Source: Prochlorococcus sp. AG-388-A01 (lineage in GTDB: Bacteria > Cyanobacteriota > Cyanobacteriia > PCC-6307 > Cyanobiaceae). Taken from it: a DNA stretch of 64,000 nt. The DNA is taken from contig QCGK01000001.1 in assembly GCA_003279945.1 (NCBI GenBank), positions 1 to 64,000 on the forward strand, written 5' to 3'. Numbering within the stretch: the first letter of the stretch is position 1; every line of letters starts with the position of its first letter. The notes beneath the pieces are model-generated. The model worked only from the letters and a program-made list of their open reading frames with translations, was not told the origin of the DNA and ran no database searches. This document shows positions 23,896-32,645 of the stretch, piece by piece. Position numbers and translations under genes: made by a program.

Positions 23896-23960
23896 TTATC
23901 CCATAGCAGTAATATCATCTGCAAAAAGTGGATTGAAGATAAATTGCAGCATTCCCTGAA
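23896..23960 (-). pseudogene. Remnant of a DUF3303-like gene 3' end
   Basis: On the minus strand the codons for ADDITAMG plus stop, and the following 60 bases, match the C-terminus (ADAVAAMG, stop) and 3' flank of the intact gene at 24633-24953. Upstream of this the frame is closed (in-frame stop near 23975), so only a tail survives. It shows that a DUF3303/DUF3764 pair was duplicated and one DUF3303 copy then largely lost. Confidence 0.5.
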
Positions 23961-23997
23961 TTAGTAGTTAACTGAAAAAGATTTCTTGAGCAGAGAA

Positions 23998-24255
23998 CTA
24001 ACTCTCTTTTTTTGTCCAAACCTCCTCAATTTTCCTCCATCCTTGGGAGATTAACCTTTCATAAATTTCTCTAGCCAAATCAATATCTACAGAAACTGTA
24101 GTTGTCATTACAGGTGGTTCTTTATCGAACACACCAACTATTTTTCCAGTATCTACAAACATATACTCAAAAACTCCATCTATACTCTTATCATTTTTTA
24201 CAAACCTTTTAACTTCTGTTCTTTTTGAGTTAATCAACCAATGAGATTTAGCCAT
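23998..24255 (-). CDS. DUF1651-family protein
   Basis: An 85-residue protein with the cyanobacterial DUF1651 pattern: an early W (HWLINSKRTEVKRF), Tyr-Met-Phe-Val segment, GVFDKEPP and the C-terminal ARE-YERLISQGWRK. A paralogue lies at 33977-34225. Function unknown; small, soluble. It sits between the two DUF3764 copies, possibly inserted into the duplicated cassette. Confidence 0.75.
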   Translation of the reverse strand: MAKSHWLINSKRTEVKRFVKNDKSIDGVFEYMFVDTGKIVGVFDKEPPVMTTTVSVDIDLAREIYERLISQGWRKIEEVWTKKES

Positions 24256-24299
24256 TAAGTAAAAACTAAAAAGTAAAACTTTCTTTTAGAAATTTTGAT

Positions 24300-24578
24300 T
24301 TAAAAGTAACTTGATATGGTAGTCGAATCATAAATATGACCTGCACTTTCAATTAATGGTTTGACTGCTGGATCCTCAAACATAGCTATTGATTTATCTG
24401 CTTCACCCTGTTCAATAAGAATTACACTGGTTGGATCATCTTTCTTTACACCTTTATATAGGCAAACAATTCCACGTTCTTTATTCATTTGTATATTTTC
24501 TTCGCTGTCATAAACTGCAGCCCATTGTTCATAGGGAACGCTTATTTCGAATGTAAAAACAGTAGTTTCAAGAGACAT
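24300..24578 (-). CDS. DUF3764-like protein (copy 2)
   Basis: A 92-residue paralogue of the 23559-23843 product, beginning MSLETTVFTFEISVPYEQWA and containing the MFEDPAVKPLIESAGHIYD block. The intact DUF3303-like gene lies 54 bases upstream in the same orientation. The hairpin and U-run directly before the ATG are conserved between the two copies. Confidence 0.7.
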   Translation of the reverse strand: MSLETTVFTFEISVPYEQWAAVYDSEENIQMNKERGIVCLYKGVKKDDPTSVILIEQGEADKSIAMFEDPAVKPLIESAGHIYDSTTISSYF

Positions 24579-24580
24579 AA

Positions 24581-24604
24581 AAAAAAAGGAGCTGGTTGCT
24601 CCTT
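24581..24604 (-). promoter_or_regulatory. Start-proximal hairpin with U-run (copy 2)
   Basis: In the minus-strand transcript AAGGAGC pairs with GCTCCTT around an AACCA loop and is followed by nine Us touching the ATG of the 24300-24578 gene. It looks like an intrinsic terminator placed between DUF3303-like and DUF3764-like genes. The AGGAG is also a ribosome-binding-like sequence locked in the stem. Confidence 0.6.
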
Positions 24605-24632
24605 ATTCTACATCGACTGACAATCAATTGAA

Positions 24633-24953
24633 TTATCCCATTGCGGCAACAGCATCAGCAACTTGTTTGTTTCTTTGAATAACCTCATCATCATTTAAAA
24701 CAGCAGTGATATTCCAATCAAGACCAAATTTCGCTCTCCACACTCCAAAATGTTGAGATATTGCTAAGTGATTATCAGCCTTGAAAGTAACAAAAACCTC
24801 TCCAGTTTCAGGCGCATGGAATCTACTTACCAATTCGAATCCATCAAAATTATCCATAGGTGCACCGGAAGCAATATATTGCTCAAACATTTTGTAACCT
24901 TCGGACTGAGAAATTCCGTCTGGAATAAGTCCATGAACGTGATAGTAAGCCAT
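24633..24953 (-). CDS. DUF3303-like protein
   Basis: A 106-residue soluble protein (MAYYHVHGLIPDGISQ...GFELVSRFHAPETGEVFVTFKADN...HFGVWRAKFGLDWNITAVLNDDEV). The strand/helix alternation and the closing WNITAVL-DDE segment fit the small DUF3303 ferredoxin-like family. Role unknown. A decayed second copy is visible at 23896-23960. Confidence 0.6.
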   Translation of the reverse strand: MAYYHVHGLIPDGISQSEGYKMFEQYIASGAPMDNFDGFELVSRFHAPETGEVFVTFKADNHLAISQHFGVWRAKFGLDWNITAVLNDDEVIQRNKQVADAVAAMG

Positions 24954-25125
24954 AAATAAAAATCATGAATGTAATTTCAATTTAAAAACCATAATTTAAA
25001 AAGCATTTAAATTATCTTTAAATTTAGATTTTTAAGTCTTTTTCAATATGAATTAGCGAAATAAAGAATCTTTATTTGGTATCGCATGTACCGTTTATAA
25101 ATTTTTTGTTAGCTATTAATTGGTT

Positions 25126-25305
25126 ATGAGTTATTTTGCTGAACCTAACCATATTGAATATGATGCATGGTTCGATGAAAATATCGATCCTGTAGACTTA
25201 GTGAATTATTTAGATGAAAAGGAGTTCAGTGATTCCGTACACGATAAGTTTCATAAGATTTCAACTAGAAATTTAACAATTGGGTCTTCTGAGAATTTTC
25301 TCTAG
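25126..25305 (+). CDS. Small acidic protein, paralogue of the 987-1187 gene
   Basis: A 59-residue protein starting MSYFAEPNHIEYDAWFDENI (ATG 25126, matching the start of its paralogue; a GTG six bases upstream is possible). Conserved blocks with the 987-1187 product are YFAEPN-IEYD-WFD, VDLVNY-DE-EF, KFHKIS and IGSS. Function unknown. The two copies flank the CHAT region at 1 and 25 kb, one on each strand. Confidence 0.6.
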   Translation: MSYFAEPNHIEYDAWFDENIDPVDLVNYLDEKEFSDSVHDKFHKISTRNLTIGSSENFL

Positions 25306-25343
25306 TAATTAAAAAATTATCATTCCATAGATATTTATGAATC

Positions 25344-25721
25344 TTACGCAGAATATGTTCCATCACTTTCTCTTCCTGCCTTAGCTAATACAATTTCATC
25401 TACAACTTTTTCAATCATAAAAGCACTTTTTTTACCATAACATTTTTCTTTTTTAATGCTCTCAAAATTATTTGGGATTAAATCATTATGTTCACAACAA
25501 TCACATTTAATATCAATTTTCATACCTCTAAAAACCTCCAAAGCCCTTGAAAAAATCCATTGCTGAACTGATATGCTTTCCCAACTATCAAAATTCGACC
25601 ACTTTTTAAAATCTCCATTAAGAATGTCTTTTAACCCATCAACTTGATTTACACATACTAGGTATGAATCTTTTCTTGGTTCATCTTTAATACCAATTGT
25701 TTTGACGGAATTTTGATTCAT
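25344..25721 (-). CDS. Protein of unknown function with a Cys cluster
   Basis: A 125-residue soluble protein with a central KCDCCEHNDL cluster that could bind a metal and a C-terminal helix (SAFMIEKVVDEIVLAKAGRES). The N-terminal half contains WSNFDSWESISVQQWIFSRAL. No family recognised and no obvious operon partner. Confidence 0.55.
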   Translation of the reverse strand: MNQNSVKTIGIKDEPRKDSYLVCVNQVDGLKDILNGDFKKWSNFDSWESISVQQWIFSRALEVFRGMKIDIKCDCCEHNDLIPNNFESIKKEKCYGKKSAFMIEKVVDEIVLAKAGRESDGTYSA

Positions 25722-25791
25722 TCAATATACATTGATTAAGAAGCCCTATAAATCATAAGGAAATTTCTAAAACTATAAACTAAAAAATGTT

Positions 25792-26259
25792 TTAAATAAG
25801 ATCTTTAATTGCTTTATCTAATCTAGAAGTATGATTTGTATTTCTAAGTAATTCAAAATCCTTGAAATCAAATCCAGGACCAACACAACAACTAACCAAA
25901 GTAAATTCTCCTGTACTTTTTGCTGCTTGCCAGTATCCAGATGGGATCATTTCTACTGGATTATTAGAATCTAAAATTAAATTTTTTATTAACTTGTTAT
26001 CATTATCTATGCACCATAAATTCAGAGGATCGCCCCTTAGATAAATCCAAATTTCATCTGCATTTTTTACTCTGTGCCAAGCACTTTTTGCATCTCTCTC
26101 CAAAAGATAATAAATTCCCGTAATAAAGTTTCTACTTTGACCGTCTTCCCTTATTAGAGAATTTTTACTCCTTACTATCTCTCTAAACCATCCACCCTCA
26201 GGATGAGGAGATAAATTAAATTGTTTAATTATTTCTATGTTTTTTTTATTAGGATTCAC
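25792..26259 (-). CDS. Cupin-like DUF985 protein
   Basis: A 155-residue protein with the DUF985/cupin-5 signature: HPEGGWFREIVRS at the start, ITGIYYLLERDAKSAWHRVKNADEIWIYLRGDPLNLW and IPSGYWQAAKSTGEFTLVSCCVGPGFDF. Cupins of this group bind a metal in a beta-barrel and probably act as sugar-like isomerases or dioxygenase-type enzymes; the reaction here is unknown. Full family length. Confidence 0.85.
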   Translation of the reverse strand: MNPNKKNIEIIKQFNLSPHPEGGWFREIVRSKNSLIREDGQSRNFITGIYYLLERDAKSAWHRVKNADEIWIYLRGDPLNLWCIDNDNKLIKNLILDSNNPVEMIPSGYWQAAKSTGEFTLVSCCVGPGFDFKDFELLRNTNHTSRLDKAIKDLI

Positions 26260-26336
26260 ATCACAAAAATATCCTTTATATTTCTCTTATTGTTAAAAGT
26301 TACCTGAAAATAAATCAAAATATATTTTCTAGAAAA

Positions 26337-26480
26337 TTAAGCACAAATAACTGACAAATCTACGAAATTTTTATTTTCATCTGCTAATTCAGTAATGATT
26401 CTATTGAGCCATTCAGAGGTCGTTTCACAATAGCCTACATTTAAAATAGTTTTTTGCTTTGCTGTTTCTTCTTTTTTCAT
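26337..26480 (-). CDS. 47-residue protein, unknown function
   Basis: An open frame MKKEETAKQKTILNVGYCET...SVICA. It has a basic start, two cysteines and an acidic helix (ITELADENKNF). It lies alone between two larger genes in opposite orientation. Plausible but not recognised. Confidence 0.4.
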   Translation of the reverse strand: MKKEETAKQKTILNVGYCETTSEWLNRIITELADENKNFVDLSVICA

Positions 26481-26662
26481 AGTTGGAGTATTTTTATGTA
26501 AATTAGTCTTAAATTAAATCTATGTGAATAAGTCTTAATTACTATCTATTACAAAAAGTTGTTTTTAATACATATTTAAAAACTCCTAGTAAACAAATAA
26601 GATTAAATCGTTGACAAGAAAATCTATACAAGTAAGAGTAGAAAAAATTTATTATTTAACCT

Positions 26663-26848
26663 ATGAATAACATCAAAATTGAGGAATTGATGAAAGTAAG
26701 GTTCGATGGTATCGCTAATAGAATTGGGCAACTAAGCAAAAGGGAAAGTGAGTCTTTATTGCTAGAGCATCTTGAGTGGTTGGAGGGAGGATGGGAGACT
26801 GAAGAAATCTTATTTCTAAAAAAGCCATACAGAAAATGGTGGTTCTAA
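26663..26848 (+). CDS. Small protein, unknown function
   Basis: A 61-residue helical protein (IANRIGQLSKRESESLLLEHLEWLEGGW) ending in aromatic residues (KPYRKWWF). A TTGACA at 26611 may be the -35 of its promoter, though no good -10 follows. The pattern recurs as small conserved proteins in Prochlorococcus, but I cannot name the family. Confidence 0.55.
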   Translation: MNNIKIEELMKVRFDGIANRIGQLSKRESESLLLEHLEWLEGGWETEEILFLKKPYRKWWF

Positions 26849-26866
26849 ATCAACTTCTATAAATAA

Positions 26867-27646
26867 TTAATAATGACCTAAGGGACCAGGGCCAGATCCT
26901 ATTTTGTAAGAATTTTCTAGAGATTTCTCAACAAATAATTTTGCTTTTTGTATGGAATCAAGTAGATCAAAACCTAAAGCTTTGTAGCCACAAATAGCAG
27001 CACTCAAAGTACAGCCACTACCGTGGGTATTTTCTGTATTTATAAAATTATTAAAGATCCACTTTTTTCTACCATTTAAGTCAAGAAAAAAATCCTTCCC
27101 TTTCATATCTTGTAAACCGCCACCTTTTATAAGTACCGCTTTAGCTCCAAGACCAATAATATTTCTTGCAGAATTTTCGAAATCATCTTTACTCCTTATT
27201 TCTAAACCAGAAAGTAGATTTGCTTCATAAATATTAGGAGTTACCAAATCCGCAATTGGTAATAGGAGTTTTTTATAAGCATTAATCGCAGAATCTTCAA
27301 GTAATTTAGAACCAGTTCTTGTGACCATTACTGGGTCAATAATTTTGGTTATTTTATTTGTATTTAATTTTGAAGCAGTATCGTTTATTATCCTTTCATT
27401 TAATAACATTCCAGTTTTTAAGGCATCAATACTAAAATCAGCAAATAAAGTATCTAACTGACTTAATAAAGTATTCTTCTGTACTGGTTCAACGCATGTA
27501 ACTTCTATACTATTTTGTGCAGTAATACACGTAATAACAGAACATCCATGTACTTTAAGGGCCATAAAAGTTCTCAAGTCAGCCTGTATGCCTGCTCCAC
27601 CCCCGGAGTCACTACCGCCTATTGAAAGTACAATTTTAGAATACAT
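26867..27646 (-). CDS. thiD: Hydroxymethylpyrimidine/phosphomethylpyrimidine kinase
   Basis: A 259-residue ribokinase-fold enzyme. It starts with the ThiD signature IGGSDSGGGAGIQADLRTF and ends with the GSGCTLSAAICGY anion-hole/catalytic region. DPVMVTRTGSKLL and TPNIYEANLLSGL fit the substrate and nucleotide sites. It phosphorylates hydroxymethylpyrimidine and its phosphate for thiamine synthesis or salvage. The gene follows tenA by 51 bases on the same strand, so the pair forms a pyrimidine-salvage operon. Confidence 0.95.
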   Translation of the reverse strand: MYSKIVLSIGGSDSGGGAGIQADLRTFMALKVHGCSVITCITAQNSIEVTCVEPVQKNTLLSQLDTLFADFSIDALKTGMLLNERIINDTASKLNTNKITKIIDPVMVTRTGSKLLEDSAINAYKKLLLPIADLVTPNIYEANLLSGLEIRSKDDFENSARNIIGLGAKAVLIKGGGLQDMKGKDFFLDLNGRKKWIFNNFINTENTHGSGCTLSAAICGYKALGFDLLDSIQKAKLFVEKSLENSYKIGSGPGPLGHY

Positions 27647-27697
27647 GGTTAAACAAAGTAGGATTTATAAATATCATAAAAATATTTTAAATTTAAA

Positions 27698-28321
27698 TTA
27701 GAAATCTGAATACGCATTAAAAAAATCTAACTCCAATTCCATAGCTCTTCTGTATAAATATTTTGCCTGATTAATATCATATGTTTCTTTATTGGTCTCA
27801 ATAAGATTTTCAAGTGAATTTGCGAGCTTTTCAAAGCTCGCATCAGAGTAAGTAATTATCCAATCTTTATATTTAATGTCAAAACCCTCCTTATACAAAC
27901 TTTTACCTATCCAAGCATAAAGTCGCATACATGGAGTCATTGCAAACATTATTTCAACGGAGCTAAGTCTTTTGGAAGTATCATCAAGGAAATCTGTATA
28001 GTTTTTAGTAGCTTTTTTTATATAGTTATTAGATAAATCAATATCCCATCCTTTTGCATAAGTTTCATGAAGTATTAACTCCTCTGAAACGCCCATTAAA
28101 AGTGTACTCAACTTCCTTATTGAGTACTTATCTTTTGATTTAGAAACTGCAAGTCCATATGACTTAGCAAAAGTCTCTAAAAAGAAATAATCTTGAGCTA
28201 AATATTCTTGAAATATATTTTTAGGAAGACTTCCATTCTTTAAACCTTGAACAAATTTTGTATTTAAACTTTGTAAAGCAATCTCATAATTATCCTCCCA
28301 AAGTTTTTTTGTTATTTTCAT
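27698..28321 (-). CDS. tenA: TenA/thiaminase II-family protein
   Basis: A 207-residue all-helical protein with TenA features: the N-terminal LWEDNYEIALQSLNTKFVQGL, AQDYFFLETFAKSYGLAVSK, MTPCMRLYAWIGKSLY (conserved Cys and nearby acidic residues) and a C-terminal MELDFFNAYSDF. TenA hydrolyses aminomethyl-pyrimidine derived from degraded thiamine to hydroxymethylpyrimidine, which ThiD (next gene) phosphorylates. Confidence 0.9.
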   Translation of the reverse strand: MKITKKLWEDNYEIALQSLNTKFVQGLKNGSLPKNIFQEYLAQDYFFLETFAKSYGLAVSKSKDKYSIRKLSTLLMGVSEELILHETYAKGWDIDLSNNYIKKATKNYTDFLDDTSKRLSSVEIMFAMTPCMRLYAWIGKSLYKEGFDIKYKDWIITYSDASFEKLANSLENLIETNKETYDINQAKYLYRRAMELELDFFNAYSDF

Positions 28322-28406
28322 TTTTTGATTTTAAGTTATTCTAAAATTTTTTTTATTATTTACCTACAAACTTAATCTTATTTTTCTAGGATTGAAAGAA
28401 AAAATT

Positions 28407-29900
28407 ATGAGAGAAATAAATATCGTATGGTTTAAGAAAGATTTAAGAATTTATGATAACGAAGCTCTTTGCGAGGCTATAAAAGATAATGATATTTTAC
28501 CTATTTACATTATTGAGTTAGATATTTGGACCCAAAATACACATTCCAACAGGCAGTGGCAGTTTTGCAAAGAAAGTTTAATAGATTTAAGAAATGCACT
28601 TGCTGAGATTGGACAACCATTAATTATTAGAACTGGAAATGTTATTAATATTTTTAATGAAATTAGTTCAAAATTTAAAATCAAGGGGATATATAGCCAT
28701 CAAGAAACTGGAGATTGGCTTACTTATAAAAGAGATCAAAAAGTAAGAGAATGGGCTTTAAGCAAAAATATTATTTGGAAGGAATTTATACAATTTTCAG
28801 TTTTTAGGGGGAATATAAACAGGGACGATTGGTCTAAGAAGTGGACAAAAAATACCTCCAGGGGATTAATTAAAGGACCATTAAAAATTAATCCAATTGA
28901 TTTTGATCTTGGGAAAATACCAGACGAAAAAATATTTTCTTTTAAAAAAGATGAATGTAAAGGAAGATTAAAAGGAGGAAGGGAAAAAGGACTTGAAAGG
29001 ATGGGATATTTTTTTAAAGAAAAATTAAATGCATATTCAAAAAATATTTCAAGCCCAGAAAAATCTTTTGATAGCTGCACAAGATTATCTCCTTATATTA
29101 GTTGGGGATGTCTTTCATTGAAAGAAATTTTTTATCAAGTAAATTTATATAAAAATAATAATTCCAGAATGTTGAAGAGTAGATTAACTTGGCATTGTCA
29201 TTTTATTCAGAAACTTGAAAGCGAACCAGAATTAGAATTCCAAGATTTACACCCTTATTTTCAAAATATTAGAACTAGTAAAACTGAATTACTTGTTTTT
29301 TGGAGTCAAGGCAATACTGGTTTTCCTTTTATAGATGCTTGTATGCGTTCATTAAACTTTAATGGATGGATTAACTTTAGAATGCGCGCAATGCTTATGT
29401 CTTTTGCAAGTTATAATTTATGGTTGCCTTGGCAAGATTCAGGGTCAGAATTAGCAAAAAAATTTATAGATTATGAACCCGGAATACATTGGAATCAATG
29501 CCAAATGCAGTCTGGAACAACCTCTATAAATACGAATAGAATTTACAATCCTATTAAGCAGGGAAAAGATCATGACCCTAAGGGTGAATTTATAAAAAAA
29601 TGGATACCAGAATTAAAAAACGTAACTGATACTTTTATTCATGAGCCTTGGTTAATAAGCAAATTTAATAATGAAGAATACTCAAAATTAGAATACGTGA
29701 AACCAATAGTTGATATTTCTAAAACATCAAGAGAAGCTAGGGAAAAAATTCAAGAAATCACACAAAAAAAAGGGTACTGGGATATATCAAAAAAAATCTA
29801 TTTAAAGCATGGCTCTAGGAAAAAAACAGTAATCAATAAAAGACCTAAAAAAAGTAATCACAAAAAACAAATCCAATATGAATTAAATTTAGGGATATAA
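28407..29900 (+). CDS. Cryptochrome/photolyase-family flavoprotein
   Basis: A 497-residue protein from ATG 28407 (a TTG at 28392 adds five residues). The N-terminal alpha/beta photolyase domain begins INIVWFKKDLRIYDN. The FAD-binding helical domain includes TRLSPYISWGCLSLKEI, LTWHCHFIQKLE, NTGFPFIDACMRSLNFNGWINFRMR and IHWNQCQMQSGTTSIN. It is either a cyclobutane-dimer photolyase or a cryptochrome; residue-level assignment is not safe. A basic C-terminal tail is present. It would repair UV damage or sense blue light in surface-dwelling cells. Confidence 0.9.
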   Translation: MREINIVWFKKDLRIYDNEALCEAIKDNDILPIYIIELDIWTQNTHSNRQWQFCKESLIDLRNALAEIGQPLIIRTGNVINIFNEISSKFKIKGIYSHQETGDWLTYKRDQKVREWALSKNIIWKEFIQFSVFRGNINRDDWSKKWTKNTSRGLIKGPLKINPIDFDLGKIPDEKIFSFKKDECKGRLKGGREKGLERMGYFFKEKLNAYSKNISSPEKSFDSCTRLSPYISWGCLSLKEIFYQVNLYKNNNSRMLKSRLTWHCHFIQKLESEPELEFQDLHPYFQNIRTSKTELLVFWSQGNTGFPFIDACMRSLNFNGWINFRMRAMLMSFASYNLWLPWQDSGSELAKKFIDYEPGIHWNQCQMQSGTTSINTNRIYNPIKQGKDHDPKGEFIKKWIPELKNVTDTFIHEPWLISKFNNEEYSKLEYVKPIVDISKTSREAREKIQEITQKKGYWDISKKIYLKHGSRKKTVINKRPKKSNHKKQIQYELNLGI

Positions 29901-30039
29901 ATTTTATTAATTATTTGATTATTCATATAGTATAAAATTCTTCAAAATTAAATAATCAGGTAATAAATTTGGTAAATCCAGTAAAAAAATCCACAGTCTA
30001 GTTATCTAAGCTTTAACGTAAATTTAATAGGATAAGAAC

Positions 30040-30294
30040 ATGCCAAAAACTACTAAAGAGCTAAAGTCAACTCCTTTCACAGAAGTAATAGAACTAGAAA
30101 GGCTCGTTACTCCAGATGAAGAAAAAAGAGTTGATCATATTTTTGTAAGAAGGAAGAAAATTTGTACTCGTCATCCAGAGGGTTTTGCGACAGAAGAAAT
30201 TGCAAGATTTGATGTTGCCTGGCCAGCAGAACCTAAAGAAGAACTAAAAGATTCAACTAAAGTCAATGAAGAGATTAAAATCAGTGTTAATTAG
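30040..30294 (+). CDS. Small conserved cyanobacterial-type protein
   Basis: An 84-residue soluble protein with basic/acidic alternation (VTPDEEKRVDHIFVRRKKICTRHPEGFATEEIARFDVAWP). The middle resembles small conserved hypothetical proteins of cyanobacteria. Function unknown. A 57-residue gene begins three bases after its stop. Confidence 0.6.
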   Translation: MPKTTKELKSTPFTEVIELERLVTPDEEKRVDHIFVRRKKICTRHPEGFATEEIARFDVAWPAEPKEELKDSTKVNEEIKISVN

Positions 30295-30296
30295 CA

Positions 30297-30470
30297 ATGT
30301 CAAATAGATTTGAGTGGGATGATACTAATAGTTCAGGTATATGGTGGAGTACTAATGTAAGTATTAGAGACGAGTGCATCTTGCTTAAAGAAGATACTCA
30401 ATGTGAAGATTCTGATATCGTCGAACTTCTTAGGAGTATTGCACAAAATATTGAAGATAATGGCCTTTAA
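30297..30470 (+). CDS. 57-residue acidic protein
   Basis: A frame MSNRFEWDDTNSSGIWWSTN...LLRSIAQNIEDNGL, with a ligand-like WW and two cysteines. It starts three bases downstream of the previous stop, so it is probably co-translated. No family recognised. Confidence 0.5.
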   Translation: MSNRFEWDDTNSSGIWWSTNVSIRDECILLKEDTQCEDSDIVELLRSIAQNIEDNGL

Positions 30471-30493
30471 TTTTTAAAGGCATATTCTCTTTA

Positions 30494-31444
30494 TTAGAGA
30501 TTTTCAATTCCTTTTACAGCTTTTATTAATTCAATACTAATACCTTTTTCACTCATTGAATGACCAGCATCATTAACAATAATTAATTCAGAATTCTTTA
30601 ATTTCTTATTTAGATCCCAAGCACTCCTAACGGGGCATACAATATCGTACCTCCCTTGAATTATTTTTGTTGGAATCGACTCTATTGTTTTTATATTTTT
30701 CAAAATAAAATCATCTTCTAAGAAAATATTATTAATAAAATAATGACATTCGATCCTTGCAAAGGCATCTGAAAAAGGATTAACTTGGGACTTGTCAAAA
30801 TCGAATTTTTTATTTATTAAATGACTAGTTGAAAGTTCCCATTTTGTCCAAGCTGCAGCTGCTTTTGATCTAAGATTCGCATCTGAAGATGTTAGATAGT
30901 TATAAAAAGAACTTATCAAATCATTTCTTTCTTCTTTTGGTATCACAGAAATATATTCTTCAAATTCATCAGGGAATATCTCACTTGCACCATATTGATA
31001 GAACCATAATAATTCAAACTTTCTACATAAAAATATTCCTCGCAAAGTTAAGCTCATAACTCTTGAGGGATTTTTAATTGCATATATAAGTGAAAGTGTT
31101 GAGCCCCAAGATCCACCAAACAAATGCCAAGTATCTATTTTTAAAAGAATCCTTAATTTCTCAATATCATCAACTAAATGATTAGTCGTATTTTCTTTTA
31201 ATTCGGAGAAAGGTCTTGAAAAACCGCAACCTCTTTGGTCAAATTGAATAATATCGAATTTATCTGGGTCAAAGTATCTTCTATATCTTGGTTGACTTCC
31301 TCCTCCTGGGCCTCCGTGGATAACAAGTATTTTTTTGCCATTTGGATTACCAGATCTCTCCCAATAAATAGTGTGAATATCACTTACTTGTAAAAAACCC
31401 TTTTCACGTACTTCAATTTTCGGAAACAAGACTTGATCTTTCAT
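30494..31444 (-). CDS. pip: Proline iminopeptidase
   Basis: A 316-residue alpha/beta hydrolase with the S33 signature. The oxyanion motif VIHGGPGGG is near 43-51, DQRGCGFSRP near 75, and the nucleophile elbow GGSWGSTLSL contains the active serine. A C-terminal HSMSEKG carries the catalytic His. It cleaves N-terminal proline from peptides. Full length; no signal peptide. Confidence 0.95.
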   Translation of the reverse strand: MKDQVLFPKIEVREKGFLQVSDIHTIYWERSGNPNGKKILVIHGGPGGGSQPRYRRYFDPDKFDIIQFDQRGCGFSRPFSELKENTTNHLVDDIEKLRILLKIDTWHLFGGSWGSTLSLIYAIKNPSRVMSLTLRGIFLCRKFELLWFYQYGASEIFPDEFEEYISVIPKEERNDLISSFYNYLTSSDANLRSKAAAAWTKWELSTSHLINKKFDFDKSQVNPFSDAFARIECHYFINNIFLEDDFILKNIKTIESIPTKIIQGRYDIVCPVRSAWDLNKKLKNSELIIVNDAGHSMSEKGISIELIKAVKGIENL

Positions 31445-31954
31445 TTTGAAATATTTTTAATCACTTTATTAATCCATATTATCCAAAAAGAAGTCCAGTT
31501 TAGAAGTATTTTGTTAAACAAAAAAAAGGACTGCTTATACAGTCCTTTTTGATATTTGATTTCCTTCTTACAGGATATAAAATTACATATTTTAAAGTTT
31601 ATTTACTCATAAACCTAGAATACGTGAAATCGGGGATTTCTCTCGATAATTTAAGTCCCTATTGTCGCTAGTAATTATAAAGCGAAGTCTTATCAGACTA
31701 ATTGATTGAACTTTAATTTTCGAATAATCCCATTCTCAGGAATACGCTTCCTATATTTTGGAATTTGCTAAATTTCAGGCGGACTATCAATCATTTAGAT
31801 TGCCTCCGAACTCAACATTTATAAATTACTCCTTTTTATATTTTCAGTAAATCCGTAAATATGCTGATTTACTTTTTTCTTAATTTGTAAGAGGATTTTA
31901 ATGATCCCTTGTTTTTTATAGATAAATATAAAAATTAAAGTCTATAATCATTAG
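31445..31954. other. 510-base intergenic region with a terminator and unexplained sequence
   Basis: A strong terminator lies at 31525-31550. Beyond it, 31600-31800 contains several short inverted segments, for example GGCGGAC...CCTCC near 31780-31805 around CAATC/GATTG, and a GGGA/TCCC pair near 31637-31668. It has no ORF above 20 codons. A structured RNA is possible, but no known family fits. Confidence 0.35.
31525..31550. terminator. Bidirectional intrinsic terminator
   Basis: AAAGGACTG pairs with CAGTCCTTT around a CTTATA loop, with A-rich and T-rich tracts on the two sides. It could serve the pip gene region on either strand. Confidence 0.75.
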
Positions 31955-32194
31955 CTATTCAGATTCATAGAGCAAAATAGATTCAATTATTCTTTTATCA
32001 CTATCAGAAAGTTTATAACTTCCAAATTTCCACTGAACAAATTTTACACACTCATCAATAGAAGGATTCTTATCCCGGCACTTACGCCACTCTCTAATCC
32101 AATCTACCAAGGCAAAAGTTATTTTTGTAGTAAGCATATTTTCCGTCAGGATAATTAAGATCTCTGCCAATAGGTTCTTAATAAAATTCCCCAT
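31955..32194 (-). CDS. Small protein, unknown function
   Basis: A 79-residue protein: hydrophobic/amphipathic N-terminal half (about 5-30) and a polar second half with two cysteines (WRKCRDKNPSIDECVKF) and WKFGSYKLSDSDKRI. No family recognised. Confidence 0.5.
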   Translation of the reverse strand: MGNFIKNLLAEILIILTENMLTTKITFALVDWIREWRKCRDKNPSIDECVKFVQWKFGSYKLSDSDKRIIESILLYESE

Positions 32195-32341
32195 CTTTTA
32201 TACCTTGATCATATTTTTCAGTAATCTTTTTATAAGATGCTATTGAGGGAAGTAAATCTTATACATATATGGGTTCCACCGTAATTGTTATAATAATTTT
32301 AATTATTTTTACATAAGAAATTAATAGATTTAATGTGCATT

Positions 32342-32437
32342 ATGGATTTCATCAAAAAGAACAAAATCTTAACAATAATGGCTGTAATTGCAGTTTTATC
32401 ATTTGCATTAGAAAAAGTAGGCATAATACACCCTTAA
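32342..32437 (+). CDS. 31-residue membrane peptide
   Basis: MDFIKKNK, then a hydrophobic span (LTIMAVIAVLSFALEKVGII) and HP at the end. This is the classical single-span microprotein layout of Prochlorococcus. The ATG follows a short AT-rich spacer after about 150 noncoding bases. Confidence 0.55.
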   Translation: MDFIKKNKILTIMAVIAVLSFALEKVGIIHP

Positions 32438-32645
32438 ATTAATTAAGTTTATTTGATAAATACTTCCTAATGAAATAAGTAAACAGATACTATTACTGCA
32501 AAAATAAGCAATGGAGATAATAATGTGAAAATTAAAGTTGAAAGATTAATCAGCATAAATTTTAAATAAATACACAAATTTAATAAACATCACTTTTAAG
32601 CATTTGCAATAAGTAAAATTTAAATTATTACGATATGAAAAACAT

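Noticed and set aside
26950-26975. TGGAATCA inside thiD as an eighth copy of the bipartite element
   Set aside because: It lies in coding sequence, does not precede a start codon, and the second box does not match.
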